From NCBI GenBank assembly GCA_019925095.2, contig CM034401.1, forward strand, positions 5,987,838-6,051,837: a stretch of 64,000 nt of DNA, given 5' to 3'. Positions 21,882 through 34,574 of the stretch are shown piece by piece. Numbering within the stretch: position 1 is the stretch's first letter; the number at the start of each line of letters is the position of its first letter. The notes beneath the pieces were generated by a model. The model did no database searches. It was not told the DNA's origin and saw only the letters and a program-made list of their open reading frames with translations. The position numbers and the translations under genes were made by a program. Source of the DNA: Dendrolimus kikuchii. Taxonomy: Eukaryota > Arthropoda > Insecta > Lepidoptera > Lasiocampidae.

Positions 21882-22720
21882 TTTAAATAAAAAACATACC
21901 ATTACACCTCGTAATGCCCAAAGTCTTTAAAAATGAATTTCAATGAACAAAGTTCAATACGTAATTCAGAGAAAGGCAGTAATTCGAAAATAGCAGTAAT
22001 GAAGTGTCCTATTTTGCTTATGTAGTGGACATCCTAGTTTTATGTTTAATTTTAATGAGTTTTTGGATGATTAATAATTATAAAATTAGTTAGTTGCATA
22101 TTTTTTCTTAAATTTTAGAAATACAGATGTTTTTTCGCAAGTTTAATGAACTTTGTGAAAAATGTTTACATGTATATTCAGGTTAAAAATGAAACTTACG
22201 TTATAAAAATATATATATTAATTGTCCATTTAAAATATATTACATATAAAAATTGCAAATTGTACATAATAAGGGGAAATTATTATTTTGTTCATTAAAA
22301 AAAGACATGTATTTAATTATAACAATTTACTGATATCCATTTTATTTTTACATAAAAATATGCCATAATTAAGCATCCAGAAATAAACAAAACATAATTT
22401 TTTTATCATATAGGATCCCTGAGATATTGTGTTTCTAAGTTTCTTTTACATTTCTATAGAACTAGAGTTGTGATAAAAAGTTTACATTTTGGTTAATTAA
22501 TAAACAGCAACAATATAGTATTTTCTTAAGTTTTTGAGACTTTTGCACATTAAAACCAAGTTTTATTAAATGCGGCATTTATAGTATATTTGATTTTTAT
22601 ACTGACATATTGGCCACTTTTCAGTAAACTATTGGGATAAAGGGAAGGGGTAATGATTTGCATATTTTCAGTATTATTAAAAAACATATATTTATAAATA
22701 AAATTTTGATACCTCACTTA
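21882..22720. other. AT-rich sequence upstream of desaturase exon 1
   Basis: Probably the 3' part of a 5'-UTR intron. Nothing coding recognised. Confidence 0.35.
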
Positions 22721-22721
22721 T

Positions 22722-22852
22722 GGCCACTTCCTATATCTTACCAACTGTTCATTTTCCTTGCCATAAGGTTAAAATTACATAAGGTCCATACAAGTAATGT
22801 CCAAATTCAACTGATGGTAAGGCAAGTGCATGAATAAGATAAATAGGAACCC
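22722..22852. mobile_element. Hairpin MITE, ggttcctatatcttac family, diverged copy
   Basis: Left cacttcctatatcttaccaa and right aataagataaataggaaccc form the terminal inverted repeats, with the internal inverted pair ggttaaaat and atggtaaggcaa. Other copies: 37269, 40030, 44401, 45002 and 51360. Confidence 0.6.
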
Positions 22853-23464
22853 AGCATTATTTATATTGTTTAACTTTAACAGCCACTCAACCATTTTTTA
22901 TTTATTTATTTGGACAACACAACAGATGACAATCAGTAATTTATTTATATAATATAGTTTGTAAATTATTACATCTCGATTGAAATCCAAGAGTGCTAAC
23001 ACATCAGTGTTAAAATTATATTTTTGCAAACAAAATTATACAAATAATGTCAGTAATAATGATTTATAAATACTTAAATCTAGGACATTAGTAGATTCAG
23101 TGATATATTATAAGGATAATAGACAAAAAAAAGTAAGCATTAAACAAATTACTAAACAAGTGAAGAGGTGTGATCTTTCAGCATAGAAATTACCAATGTT
23201 AAAAGCTAAAGGTTTTGCATTAAATATATCTAATTTATTGTTCTTTATAGAGTTCCTTGTAGATTTTGATCACCACTTCCAGTATAGAATATTATATTAT
23301 TGCAAGTTTAATGCTGCACAAGTGAATACACAAGACTTCTATACAAGGGTACCAAAATCTCATATATACAGATTGTATAGTTTCTGAAATGATCAACTGT
23401 GGATACACAACACACATTAGAATAAGTCATACATAAACTTCACTATTTATTATTTTACCTTACT
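22853..23464. other. AT-rich stretch with no recognised element
   Basis: No conserved coding pattern. Short frames only. Confidence 0.35.
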
Positions 23465-23465
23465 C

Positions 23466-23850
23466 ATCATCATCATCCGAGCATTAAATCTCGGTTGTGT
23501 TCGGAGCATTCACTTCGACTCCCAGGGTCTGCTTTCCTACTTTTTCTAATCCACTTTGCGCGGTCTTCAGCATACCCCGTTTTGAAACCATTGGTATGCA
23601 TATTATCCTTCACAACGTCAAGCCAACATTTCTTGGGCCTTCCCCTTCGACCGCGACCTGACAGAGGCAGCATGGCTAGACATTTGTTCCCCACATAATT
23701 AACCGGTCTCCTAAAATGTGGCCGTACCAGCGTAAGCGACACTCTTGCAGTTTTTCTACTATGTCACGGACATGTAGACTGCTGCAGATGCGGGAGTTCC
23801 TGACCCGGTCTTTCCGCATCACTCCCCACATCCATCACAGTATATTCATC
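23466..23850 (-). pseudogene. Decayed 3' end of an RTE-type LINE
   Basis: Reverse-strand sequence matches the last 370 nt of the LINE ORF at 54247-55989, including CRLRWYGH, the GRRGRPKKCWLDVVKD tract, ADPG and the terminal (GAT)n run seen here as catcatcatcatc. Frameshifts and substitutions interrupt it. It is an older, heavily 5'-truncated copy of the same family. Confidence 0.85.
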
Positions 23851-24738
23851 TCCTTATTATTTTACAGTGAGGTAAAATAATTATTGGTAAAATAAAATTG
23901 GTAGAAAATTGATGACAATTTAAATAATAATTGACTAAGAAAAAAGGCAAATAGATAGATAGAGAGATACAGGTACTCTTTTATCAGCCACCTGGCTTTT
24001 AATTACACAATATTGGCAAAATAGCATTGCAACCATTAACAAAATTGTATAAATGTTTCTTTCAACTTTTAGGCAACTAAACAGAATACTTAAAAACATG
24101 TTTCAGAAAGATAGCTACACTTTTTATTCCCTCTAAACTAAAACATAATATTATGTAAGCAATTAGCATTAATTATTTAAAATAAATATTAAATTGAAGA
24201 AGTTAATATACAATGAATTATCTCATAGTAATGAGTAATTTACATCACTTATTTAACTTGTCTATTTCCATAGTTGATCTGTATCTTTAAGTGACGAAAT
24301 ATTCTCTTGAAAGTTTCTAATAAACAATGTTATATGTTATGAAAAATAAAATATAACAATAAGTCAGATTTAAACTAGATAAACAAACAAAAACATTATG
24401 AACAAATAAACTGAAGTAAGACATAAATTTAGGTAAATAATCCTGAAACACTGCTTTTAACTCTGGCAAAGAAATACGGGAAATACCTTTCAGGGCAATT
24501 TTCAATTTCACTGCTGAAATCCATAATGAGTAAAAAAATAATAATAGAAAAAGCTTGTATTTGAAGTTTGAATACTGATATTTAATAGAAATTTAACGAC
24601 TCTTTTATTTTGAAGCTACAGTTATTTATTTTCAGTCCACGACTTCACGAAAAAATCAAAAATGGTTTACTTTTTTATTTGTTTGACATTGAAAGATAGT
24701 GACGTGATGTAACGGTGTCACCGTTCTACATGCGCGGT
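23851..24738. other. AT-rich stretch with no recognised element
   Basis: No exon or repeat boundary could be supported. Confidence 0.35.
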
Positions 24739-25219
24739 CTAGGGTTGCAAACCATACTTTATAATAACGTATCCTACTTTATTTTTGGTAAATATACTAT
24801 AAACTTTTGCATAAAAATAAAGTATATGAAAATACTCTATTTCCCATATTTATTTTGATGCGTAAAACGAAATACTTGTATGGATAATTACTGAACTATT
24901 ATCGATCCAGCTTTCACTGAGTTTATTCAGTAATGAATGTACAATGGCGTGAAGAAAGAAACAGGACATCTATACATTTAATAAAAAATGAATTGTTTGT
25001 TTATTTAAATTTAAATTGGGAATGTAAAGATAGCTTCCAAAAATTTAAGAATAATGAAAAGTTGTTAGTGTATGCTAGAAGCAGACAAAAATAGTGTCTC
25101 CAAGAGAAATAATAAATACAATTTTGAAAAAAAAGTAATTTTTTCTTCCAAATACTTTATTTTTCCCTGGTGAAGAAATGCAATACGTTATTTTTCTCAA
25201 AAATGGTTGGCAACCCTAG
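24739..25219. mobile_element. DNA element with CTAGGGTTGC terminal inverted repeats
   Basis: Left ctagggttgcaaaccatac and right gttggcaaccctag are inverted, followed on both sides by related aataacgtat sub-terminal sequence. CGGT flanks both ends (24735-24738 and 25220-25223), a candidate 4-bp target duplication. There is no transposase frame, so it is non-autonomous. Superfamily not assigned. Confidence 0.65.
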
Positions 25220-25978
25220 CGGTCAGAGAATAATGAAATAAATACATCATCAAATGTTTTTGTTTTGTGCGCGGTGCACGGGTTGCTAAATTAATAGTGA
25301 TGAGCTGTTAAAAGGAAAATTGTTTTTTCTTATCGATAGTCCATCCATCCAACACATTATCTTATTTTGCTTTTACAATCTAACTTACAAACTCAGACGA
25401 ATAAAATAGTATGAGCTTACCAACTACGTTTTATTGACATTAAAACTTAATAGGTACAAACTTCGGTGAATACGTAGTAGCGTATTGAATATTTTATTAA
25501 TGTATCCAACATTCAATACTTGATATTTTATAGATGATAGATACCCTCCTAACATGGACCCGGAGCTGGTTCGTATCTGGGACTAGGTGTTTGAGGCGTT
25601 AGAGATTTTGTACAGTACTATTTGAATGATACCTAAATACAAACAGAAACGAAGATCTGGCTGAAAAGTAGTGGAATTTAACCAAGCCAGAATTTTTCCA
25701 AGTAGTGATTTTTCCAGAAAAATAGGTATTATACAGAAATTATACTTAAGGCACTCTGAACATTTTATTGTTTAAGTTTAATATTTGAGGACTTCAAAAA
25801 TATAAATATAAAAGCCAAATCAATTTGCTTCCTCATTTTTGAAATCGGTTTAAAAATAGCCGAAACATCGAAATATAAATCTGATAAAATGCCGCGATTA
25901 AAAAGGTCAAAACGTAGTTTTAATAATATCTACTAGTTGCAAACAACACAAAAAAATAACATTATATATATAAACCGC
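25220..25978. other. Non-coding stretch with fragment of palindromic MITE family
   Basis: 25870-25935 (gccgaaacatcg then gccgcgattaaaaag and aaaacgtagttttaat) resembles one arm of the elements at 42272 and 53141. Otherwise AT-rich with no gene. Confidence 0.4.
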
Positions 25979-26180
25979 GCGCAGAAGGTTTGCCGATGAC
26001 TACTTACTATTGTTGTATATACATACTTTATATAAGTATATATTATACAATAATAGTATAATATGTATAATAAATTAGAATTATAAATTTATTGCAACAG
26101 CTATTTTATGGACCCTTTTTTGTCAACCCTACTAACCATCGACGCGTGACATCATGAGGCTATCGGCAAACCTTCTGCGC
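25979..26180. mobile_element. MITE of about 200 bp with perfect 19-bp TIRs
   Basis: gcgcagaaggtttgccgat at 25979-25997 is exactly inverted at 26162-26180. The interior is AT-rich with no ORF. Arms this well matched in an AT-rich background indicate a miniature DNA transposon. Confidence 0.7.
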
Positions 26181-27290
26181 ACGGGTAGTAGGTACCTAAA
26201 TATTTTGCTTTTATCAAACTCGCTATGAGCAATCTAAAAATTCGCAACGTTTGAGCTGTGCCAACTAGGTAGGCACTAAACAGCACGTGGTTTTACAATA
26301 ACGTTTACTTAATATGACCTTTTTCACCTTCTCGATTTGAAATTTATTTTAGAAGCACGTAACCAGCTCTTGTATTGTTATACTTGTTGAGAAGATTAAC
26401 GTTCATGTTATAAAACAGAAAACTCACGATTTAAAACATTACTGTTTAACAAACGTAAATGTATAGAACTAAAAGTGACTCTGAAAAAATAAAAAATAAG
26501 GATCGGTAATGAGAGATATTTGAGTCCTTAAAAAAATAATGGAGGATGTTAATTAAACACTAGTTCACTCCTTAAGATCGTAGCATGATTTTATTATAGG
26601 TATGAAATGCTTTCTCTATAAACGGGGTTTTTAAAACAAAATAAAATGTTATGATTTCAAAGTTCAGTAAAGGTAATCCATCCTATGTTTAAATTCAGAT
26701 AAATCGATTTGTTTTTTAATTATAACGCATAGAATTTATAAAATATATATTATTTAGTAATTTATACTTTCTAAAACTCTATAAAATTAAAATTAATAAA
26801 ACTACGTTTTAACGGTTTTAGTTTTATTATGTATACAAGTCGCGAAAACTTAAGAAAATATTAAATTAAACTTAGTTAATCTTTCTATTATTATTTCAGT
26901 AAGTACCTAATAATCAAATTCTTCTTAGCTGTTTGCAGTTAATGTGGTTCTCAGATGGTTATGTAAAAGTGATTGTTGAAGAACAAACAAATAATTATCT
27001 AAAATTAGCGCTCAAAGAATTAAAAAGCTTTACTTACCTCGTAGTTACATCGTTTCTTAAAACTGCACTAATATTTCAACTTACTTTTTGCAATGTTGTA
27101 AATGTTAACTACAAAATACCGCAGTGAAAATTAAACCTACTTACTTACACCTTAGCAACCATTGCCTTGGATACTGAAAGTATAATTCCAAACATAGATA
27201 TTCTAATTGAATTTATATTTATTATTAACTTTTAAAATACCTGCACGTTGTAAATACCTATATATCTGCACTAATATCCAAAACGCAAGA
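26181..27290. other. AT-rich intergenic or 5'-UTR-intron sequence
   Basis: 26790-26870 is a fragment of the aaactacgttttaacggttt palindromic family (see 53141). The 64-aa frame at 26933-27127 has no recognised domain. No gene supported. Confidence 0.35.
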
Positions 27291-27296
27291 ACTCAC

Positions 27297-27640
27297 CGGT
27301 AATTAAAAATATTTTTCACTACACAATGTCTTTCACTGTTAACTGTAGTAGCTACTAAATTATAGTGTTTATATTTCGTAAATTTATCTGGTATATATTA
27401 CAAAATTCGTTATTTAGTGATGTCCATATCACGCCGGCTCCCGCACTATTTACTACCGACTATAAACGTGTCGGACTATGGCCCGTCTGCAATGAATTTG
27501 CGGTCGTTCACGGGCTCACGGATAGGCGCGACCGGCGGGGGTCGCCTCGATTGGACGTTGAGCGTGGCGCGATGAACACGTCACTTGCTAACCCATCACG
27601 TAGCACGCTTCGTGGCTGTGATCTGGAGCCAATCCTATGT
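27297..27640 (-). promoter_or_regulatory. Candidate promoter and non-coding first exon of the desaturase gene
   Basis: Inference. 27430-27620 is a CpG-rich island in AT-rich DNA, containing a CCAAT/ATTGG pair and tcacgcc/tcacgt words that resemble sterol-response elements. Just downstream on the minus strand is a TATA-like ATATAAAC at 27374-27367, an ACAGTTA initiator-like sequence about 35 bp further on, and a strong donor CCG|GTGAGT ending an exon at 27297. A non-coding exon splicing to about 21881 would fit the acceptor found just before the desaturase ATG. The ORF on the plus strand here shows no known domain. Confidence 0.35.
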
Positions 27641-28159
27641 TACAAGTGATTTAAGCCTGAGGCGGGTGTTCGAAAACTAGAATGGAATGGTTTGATGAAG
27701 CCTTTACAGAATTTGCGAAGATACGTGTCCATTTTCGTATGTATGACGCGTTTGTTGCACAAGTTTTTGAGTACCTAATTGTTTTGATATGGTAAATTTC
27801 CAATACATCATGTCGCAAAAAATATTAATGCAAGTTCAATGTATATCAATTGGAGGCCATTAAGTAGATTATTATCCTTGAACCAATTAAGGGATTGAAA
27901 ACATTTCCATTAGCAAAACCTAGACAAAATATTTCAATTAGAGCTTTGTTAATAAAATTAATATCAATTACCACCACAACGCATTGGCGGGTTTCACCTA
28001 TCGATAATCTCGGTGTGCATACTTACCTAGTAATTATAAATCTTCAATTATGTAGACATGTACGTAACAGTGCAACTTTTTTGGTAAAATACGAACTCGC
28101 AACATTTAAGAGAGATGCTGGTATCTTAGCCACTGAGCGGTAACTTGAATATAACGTAT
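27641..28159. other. Intergenic stretch with no recognised gene
   Basis: An 82-aa plus-strand frame at 27895-28143 shows no domain and no splice context. Treated as chance. Confidence 0.3.
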
Positions 28160-28358
28160 TTTTTTATTGCAGGAGTTCAGCAGACAGGCAGACGGCCTAC
28201 TAGATGTAAAGCGGTTACCATCGCCTATGGACATTTGCAACACCAAAGGCGCTACAAATGCGCTGCTGCTCTCTTAAGGGAACCTGGTCACTAATGCCGG
28301 AACACAACTCAAGGTTGTTATGGCGGCATACAGACTAGGGGTGGTAGCCATCCAGTAT
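28160..28358 (-). repeat. SINE-like repeat A, truncated copy
   Basis: Runs from ttttttattgcaggagttca to gcggcatacagactaggggt and then stops, lacking the head of the repeat. Confidence 0.6.
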
Positions 28359-28874
28359 AAGTATCTAATATAAGGATATGGTACTTATTTTGCAATAATA
28401 AATAGATTATAATTATAGGCTACAATATCAAACTAAAACCATATAATTAAATACTAAAAAGAAACTATTTTGAAATTAAATTCCGAATGAGGACTATTAG
28501 GGTTTAGCCATAGGATCAATGAACTTGTAGCAGATGAGTCCTGGAGTGGATACTACATCACGACAAAATATGTAGTGTAGATGCCTTCCAGTCCAATAGA
28601 CCGACTCGATCAGTCATCGATAGAAGCGAATCGATCGAATATCGGATGAGATATGCCGTGAGCGGGATACGTAGTGTAAACTTGGGAAAGCCTACGTCCA
28701 ACGTTGAACTAACAATAGCTGAAGAGCTGGGAAGTAAATGGAGCCGAAGCCGAACTACTGGTACATACGTACATATAATACACTTCATAAAAACAAAATT
28801 CTTTTTTACCGACAGAAAAGGAAAGAGGTTTTCAATGCGTCGTGCTAATTATATACATGACATTCATAACCCTT

Positions 28875-28936
28875 GTCATGCATGTATGTATATATATATA
28901 TATACATACACACGTGTATGACATATATATATATAT
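28875..28936. repeat. (TA)n microsatellite pair
   Basis: Two TA runs (about 28888-28904 and 28925-28937) separated by catacacacgtgtatgac. Confidence 0.7.
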
Positions 28937-28939
28937 ACT

Positions 28940-30190
28940 AGGGTGGCGGAAAAAAAACGACTTTTTTAAGTCTCGAGTGAAAAAATTGTAGTTTTTGATG
29001 TTTTAAGAATGACAGATCAAAGGACAGATCAAAAAAATATTTAAGAGGTCGGCGTTTTTTAAGATTACAATAATCGCCAAAAAGTATTTTATTTTTCAAT
29101 TTATTTTCTCGTTACGGTATAATTTTATAGACCAAAAAATAATACGTTTCTGAATGTTTCACTTCAAAATTTGAATTTCAAAGGGTCGCTCATAATTTTT
29201 TAAAATTTACAAGTGCATTAGTCTCTCGAAGAAATCTAAAGTAAAGTAAAGCTTGAAAATGGCCCCATATACATTTTATTGCTGTTGGACTTTGGGTTCC
29301 GAAGATATATGTAGCACAAATTCATTAAAATCAGACAGAAAATGTGTAGTTTTTACAGTTATTTAGCAATTTTTTTTTTTTGGTACTGAACGGATTTTGA
29401 TCATTCTTTTTGTAATGGATTCAGTACAGCTTAAGGTTTCATAAATTTCATTGATATTTGATACCACATACCTACGTAACTTAAAAGTAAAAGTAAAAAT
29501 CTAGCCAAAAAGAGTAGGCTAGCAAACAAAAAATAAATATTTAATTTTTTGCTTTTTAATTACTTTTCAAGTCGGTTTCTTTATTGCTAGAAAATGTTTA
29601 TTCTCAGTTGTTGTTGTTTACATGAAATACATTTCTTGAGTCCAGCAACGGTCTAGTGGCGACTAAAATTAAGAGTTGCCGTAGGCTTTAATGCTCTTGG
29701 ACCTTGGCGTTTAATATTTCCTCTTGCAAACATTATCTCTAAACAATGCAGTGTCCATATCCAATAAACTATTGAAGGTCGATGCGTGCATGCAATGACA
29801 GATGACTCATTTTATATTATCTATATATACAAATGAATTACTTACATTAATGTGTCTATCGCCAATTTCAAAATGAAAACCAACATTAAAGTATAAGCTT
29901 TTTTATTTATAATTAAAGGGCTTTGTCGTTTAAGGACAATGCTACCCTGGAAAGCACTATTAATTTATGTTTGTAATCTAAAAGAAAAAAAAATAATTTC
30001 TTAATAATTATAAGCTAGTTTATGAATTTTGACGTCATTCACGGATAGGTACGCCAGAATACAAAGCTACCTTTAACACGCACGTGCCTACAAATAAATG
30101 TTTGTATAATTTTGGATACGGATTCCAATGATAACGTGAGAGCATTAGCAAATAGAAGCGATTTTATTTTAAATTTCCGCCTATGCTTAT
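28940..30190. other. AT-rich intergenic stretch with no recognised gene
   Basis: No coding pattern. The segment beginning ggtggcggaaaaaaaacgac at about 28944 may be the end of an old element, but no partner terminus was found. Confidence 0.3.
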
Positions 30191-30229
30191 TTCATTTGTG
30201 AACGAAGTTCGCAGGGGATATCTAGTTTA
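30190..30229 (+). mobile_element. Helitron-type 3' terminus
   Basis: A gcgaac/gttcgc-type hairpin (gtgaacgaagttcgc) is followed closely by a CTAGT end, the arrangement at 3' ends of lepidopteran Helitrons. The 5' end of the element was not located. Confidence 0.4.
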
Positions 30230-30362
30230 ATATTATTTAATCAATACGTATGTGACCTTACGTAAAAGTTCATTTACAAATTAATGGGAAACCCAACGAA
30301 CTGAAAGTATTGTTAATAAACAAAAAATCCTGACCTTTTTCACTCTATTGTTAATTTTAGAA

Positions 30363-30405
30363 ATTCATGACGAGTTCCTATATCTTACTATTCATTCGAC
30401 TTTAG
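30363..30405. mobile_element. One arm of the ggttcctatatcttac hairpin MITE family
   Basis: cgagttcctatatcttactattcatt matches the left arm of the family. The other arm is missing. Confidence 0.4.
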
Positions 30406-30498
30406 ACGAGTGGCGGGTATAATGTCCTTTCCTCTAATAAATTCGGAGGCCGGAGCCCCAGTACTGAGACAATTATGAGCTGTTATTATTATCCCTAT

Positions 30499-31552
30499 TT
30501 CCCTATTAATATTATAAATGCGAAAGTAACTCTGTCTGTCTGACCGTGTCTGTTCTGTTTTCACGGAAAAACTACGGGACCGATTTGGCTGAAAATCAGT
30601 ATATATATATATATATTCGATGCTGAGGATGATCAGGATACTTTTATCCCGAAAAATGGGATAGTTTCCGGGATAAAAATAAATTTGTCCATTTGTTTGT
30701 TATGCTTTTACGGAAAACTATTTGACCGATTTGGCCGAAATTTGGTATATATGTAATTTTAATACTTTTTATCCCGCATATTATGATAGATTTATGGAAA
30801 TGTTACCACAGAAAGTAGGATAGGTTTTTTGTGATTTGCCATTTTGGTCAATTTGGTCATTTTGGTAATTTCGGCCCATTTTGGTAATTTTGGTCAATTT
30901 GATCATTTTGGTCAGTTTGGTAATTTTGATCATTTTGGTAATTTCGGTAATTTTGGTAATTTTGATCATTTGGGTCACTGGTCATTTTGGTAATTTCGGC
31001 CCATTTTGGTCAATTTGGTCATTTTGGTCAATTTCGTCATTTCGATCGTTTTGGTCATTTTGGCCAATTTGGTCATTTTGATCATTTTGGTCACTCGTCA
31101 TTTTGGTCAATTTGGTCATTTTGATCACTTTGGTAATTTTGATCATTTTGGTCACTGGTCATTTTGGTCAATTTGGTCATTTTGATAAATTTGGTAATTT
31201 TACTAATTTTGATCGTTTTGGTCATTTTGGTCAATTTAGTAATTATGGTCATCTATAAAAAATGCGATAATAATTTGATCTCAATGTCTGTTAAGCCTTC
31301 ACGGAAAAACTACTAGGAGTCCTGGATCGGTTTTGCTGTAATTTTGTTTAAATGTAGTTTTAATACAGAAACAGAACATAAATATTTTTCATCCCGGGAG
31401 ATGGGATAGTTTGCGATATAAAATGAAGTAAATCTTCCGGGGAAAAATAGCACTAACATAAAAATTTAATACAATATAACCTGTATTAACGTCTGCTGTT
31501 TTACGCACGCACTAGAGTTTGACCCGCGGCGTAGCCGCAGGGTAAACTCTAG
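30499..31552 (+). mobile_element. Lep1-like non-autonomous Helitron, copy 2, complete
   Basis: Starts ccctattaatattataaatg with GTCTG repeats and ends in a hairpin (cccgcggc gta gccgcaggg at about 31523-31542), then CTAG|T. It contains no Rep/helicase frame. Internally it carries about 415 bp of a 9-bp-periodic array (30840-31255). Copies 1 and 3 share the head, the sub-terminal gcgataaaat-like region and, between them, related arrays. Confidence 0.75.
30840..31255. repeat. 9-bp minisatellite inside Helitron copy 2
   Basis: Unit GGTCATTTT with variants GGTAATTTT, GGTCAATTT and GATCATTTT, about 45 units, period mostly held at 9 bp. Because 9 is a multiple of 3, both strands give long open low-complexity frames (Thr-Lys-Ile-like on minus, Val-Ile-Leu-like on plus), which are by-products and not genes. 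Confidence 0.85.
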
Positions 31553-33400
31553 TACATACATATATTATTATTCAGCCAAAAAGTATATAAAAAATTTGTA
31601 TGAATTTGTTCTCATTTTTTTTAATAAACTTATAAACGATTGTTATATTTTAAAAATTTGAGTTAATTCATTACTTAGGTATAATTGTGATGTCTAATAA
31701 ATTACCGTTTTACACATTCTTATCTGTCTCTCTGTCTGAAAGCTTGTTTCGAGTAGGATCCGAACAGGTCAACGAATGACCATGAAAATAGGGAAACTAA
31801 ACAGCAATTTAAAAATGTATGTTACGTTTCATTTCGATATGTTGCTAAAAATAAACTAAGTCATATATATGTTAATGTAAACTATGTAACTTGTTGCTGG
31901 GTTCAAGGATAATTATAAATAAGTATTATAAAGTTTAGATCCCACGCGAACGAAGTGGCCATAGTTAATCATTCCTAAATTACAACAAAATCAGTTCATA
32001 ATTACCTTAACAATGACAGTAAAACATAACAAACAATTTATGGATATTAAAGATAAAACAGGAAAGTGCCTGATATAAGCCACAAAAACACTTATGTATG
32101 ACAAGAGTGGAAGATTGTATTACAATATCATATTTTCTTATCATAAATGCAATAAAACAGACATATTTCATCATTAAATTATTATAAATAAACCAATACA
32201 AAACATAACACAAGTCATGTAGGTATAGAGTGAATTTAGCAAGTAGCCAAATCCTAAACTACGCCAAATAGCGAAAAACGCTTAACTCAAAGGAGTCTGT
32301 CGCGAGGCCGATTTGGAGGAAAGCTAAAGTGGTATCGTTAGATTTTAGAAAAATAAATTACTCTTGTTTGGAAGCAAATCGTTTGATTTTGAAAAAATAA
32401 ACACACTTGTATTATTATAATAACATGTATGTCAATATTGAATTGACTTGAATAATGCTCTCGCGCTTCCGCACTTCTTCTACTTCTTCGCGCACCACGG
32501 AACTCTTAACGAGTATGGGAGGATGTTTGGCCCGTCAGCTATGTCTGGCTCATTAGAAAATATATTGAAATATTATACTTGATAATATATATAAAACTCA
32601 GCCTTCCTAAAATGATGGAAGTTCTTTCAAAAGTTATGGCCCACAGGAAGTGTCTAGCAACTGTATATCTTACTTTATAACAATATCATATATGACATAT
32701 GTAAAAACTAGCCTTGCTACTTTCACGTAAGTTAGCATAGTTTTTTCCACCTTTGATACCTGCTACCTGAAAAACGACCCCGCTTTCAGCTTAGCGAGTA
32801 TCCATTCCTTTCTAAGTTTATGTTAAACTACCGATCCTAAAAAAATCATCTTTCCTAAAATCACGTAAGTCTGGGGTGACTGGGATCTTGGACTATATTT
32901 AGCTAGACTAAATGACATTTTTTTTATAACCAACATGTGCTCATGATTCAAAATATTCGACAATTAATTGTTAATAAAGTTGTCATTCATCAAGTATATA
33001 ATTGTATTAAACTTTGACATAAAGGTGACAAAATTGTGCAGCAAATTGTAATAATCTTCTATAACATAATATCCATAATAAACGACTATTAAATAAAAAT
33101 AGATGATATTTATAAACCATATTAGTTTTTACGAAAATTTGTATGCCAGTAAATGGTGAAATATGTTCTCACCATATCATCATAAGACCTTGTTATCCAT
33201 GTTTCGTACAAATAAAGACTTCATTTCATTTAATTAAATCGCGTAACAATCATACAAAGAACATACAGTCGAATAAAACCTTTAAAGTCGGTTACAAAAA
33301 TAGTTTTACACAAAGTTAGCTATTTTTGTCCTTTTCTAAAAAGTGAGTAAGAAAAGATTGTAAAATACTGCACTAATCCACATGCTTTTCTCTATCTTTA
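31553..33400. other. AT-rich intergenic stretch
   Basis: 32230-32440 shares a diverged repeat with about 43470-43670 (gcgaaaaac, aaaggagtct, ctaaagcggt-like, gattttgaaaaaa, tgtattattat in the same order). No gene recognised. Confidence 0.4.
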
Positions 33401-33411
33401 AGTATATCTAT

Positions 33412-33732
33412 ATCCGTGCATGAACGGAGAAATAATACAATTTCCTGCGGCCGGGCGGCCTGTCGTAAGAGGCGACAAAACAACCCACAGCCAGGTGGAA
33501 GGGTATTTACCTGACTGGATGGCTACCACCCCTGGTCTAGGATATGCCGCCATAACAACCTTGATTTGTGTTCCGGCATTAGGGACCAGGTTCCAGTCTC
33601 CCTTAAGAGAGCAGCAGCGCATTTGTAGCACATTTGGTGTTGCAAATGTCCATAGGCGATGGTAACGGCTTTCCATCAAGTGGACCGTCTGTCTGTATGC
33701 TGAACTCATGCAATAAAAAATAAAAAAAAAGC
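33412..33732 (+). repeat. SINE-like repeat A, complete copy
   Basis: Runs tatccgtgcatgaacggaga to atgcaataaaaaataaaaaaa. This is a good reference for the family: a head of tgcacggaacggaga type, a body with gcggcatac and a tail with AATAAA and poly-A. Confidence 0.75.
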
Positions 33733-34169
33733 TTAGTTAACCCTACTCAATTGAACATTCATTTATAATGTTCGTACCTAATATACATATGAAGACAACA
33801 ATAAAATGAGTCACACTTTGCCGTTGTTGCAGTCACGAAAAACATGCATGTTACAACTAATGATAAGTGAAGACTTATGGTGAGAATACTTAATCATTTT
33901 TGTTTTAGGCATAATTTTATGATAAAATGAAATGGCAGCCCATAAACTTCCCAATCCTAAGTACGAGCCTCTCAATTTCAAGGGAATAGACAGTATACTT
34001 ACCACGTTTTTCTAAGACGGATTATCGGGTTTCATATTTAGGTAATCTAGATGTCCTGGTTTCCCTGCAGTGGCGGAGCAAGACCTAAATATCATGTGGG
34101 CAACATACATTGTCCGAGGCCCTCTGGTAGGCAATAAGATAGATTTTTTATATATTCCTGAATCCTGGA

Positions 34170-34350
34170 TTACAGCAGCAATGCCGGAACACAACTCAAG
34201 GTTGTTATAACGGCATGCTCTAGACCGGGGGTAATAGCCATTCGGACGGGCAAATGCCCTACCATCTAGCTGTGGGTTGTTTTGTCGCCTTTTACGACAG
34301 GCCGCTCGGCTGCAGGAATTGGTATACTTTCTCCGTTCCTGCACGGATAG
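34170..34350 (-). repeat. SINE-like repeat A, 3'-truncated copy
   Basis: Reads gccggaacacaactcaaggt to ctccgttcctgcacggat on the plus strand, the head half of the family in reverse orientation. The 156-aa frame over it is chance. Confidence 0.65.
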
Positions 34351-34574
34351 ATTTGAAAAACAGACGAAACGAATTGAAAAGTGGTGGTTCCCCATAATAA
34401 TTGCCGTGAATGTCGCTAGCCGAAATAAAAATGAATTGGTACGAGTAAGAATTATTATTTTACAACGATTAAAATTTTTCATCCTTTTGAACGCCGAGTT
34501 AAACTTGGTAAGAGTAAGGATTTATTGTTCTACGACGAATTTTTTTTTCGATGTTTTAAACGCGATAATTTTTT

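Noticed and set aside
27365..27649. 94-aa plus-strand ORF in the CpG-rich island as a gene
   Set aside because: No recognisable domain. GC-rich sequence lowers stop frequency, and a regulatory reading fits the context better.
30781..31081. Open frames on both strands giving Thr-Lys-Ile or Val-Ile-Leu low-complexity proteins; also the idea of a CRISPR-like array
   Set aside because: They follow from a 9-bp tandem repeat inside a Helitron. There are no spacers, and period 9 keeps all frames open.
34012..34482. 156-aa minus-strand ORF as a gene
   Set aside because: Most of it is the reverse reading of SINE-like repeat A, whose other copies give similar short frames.
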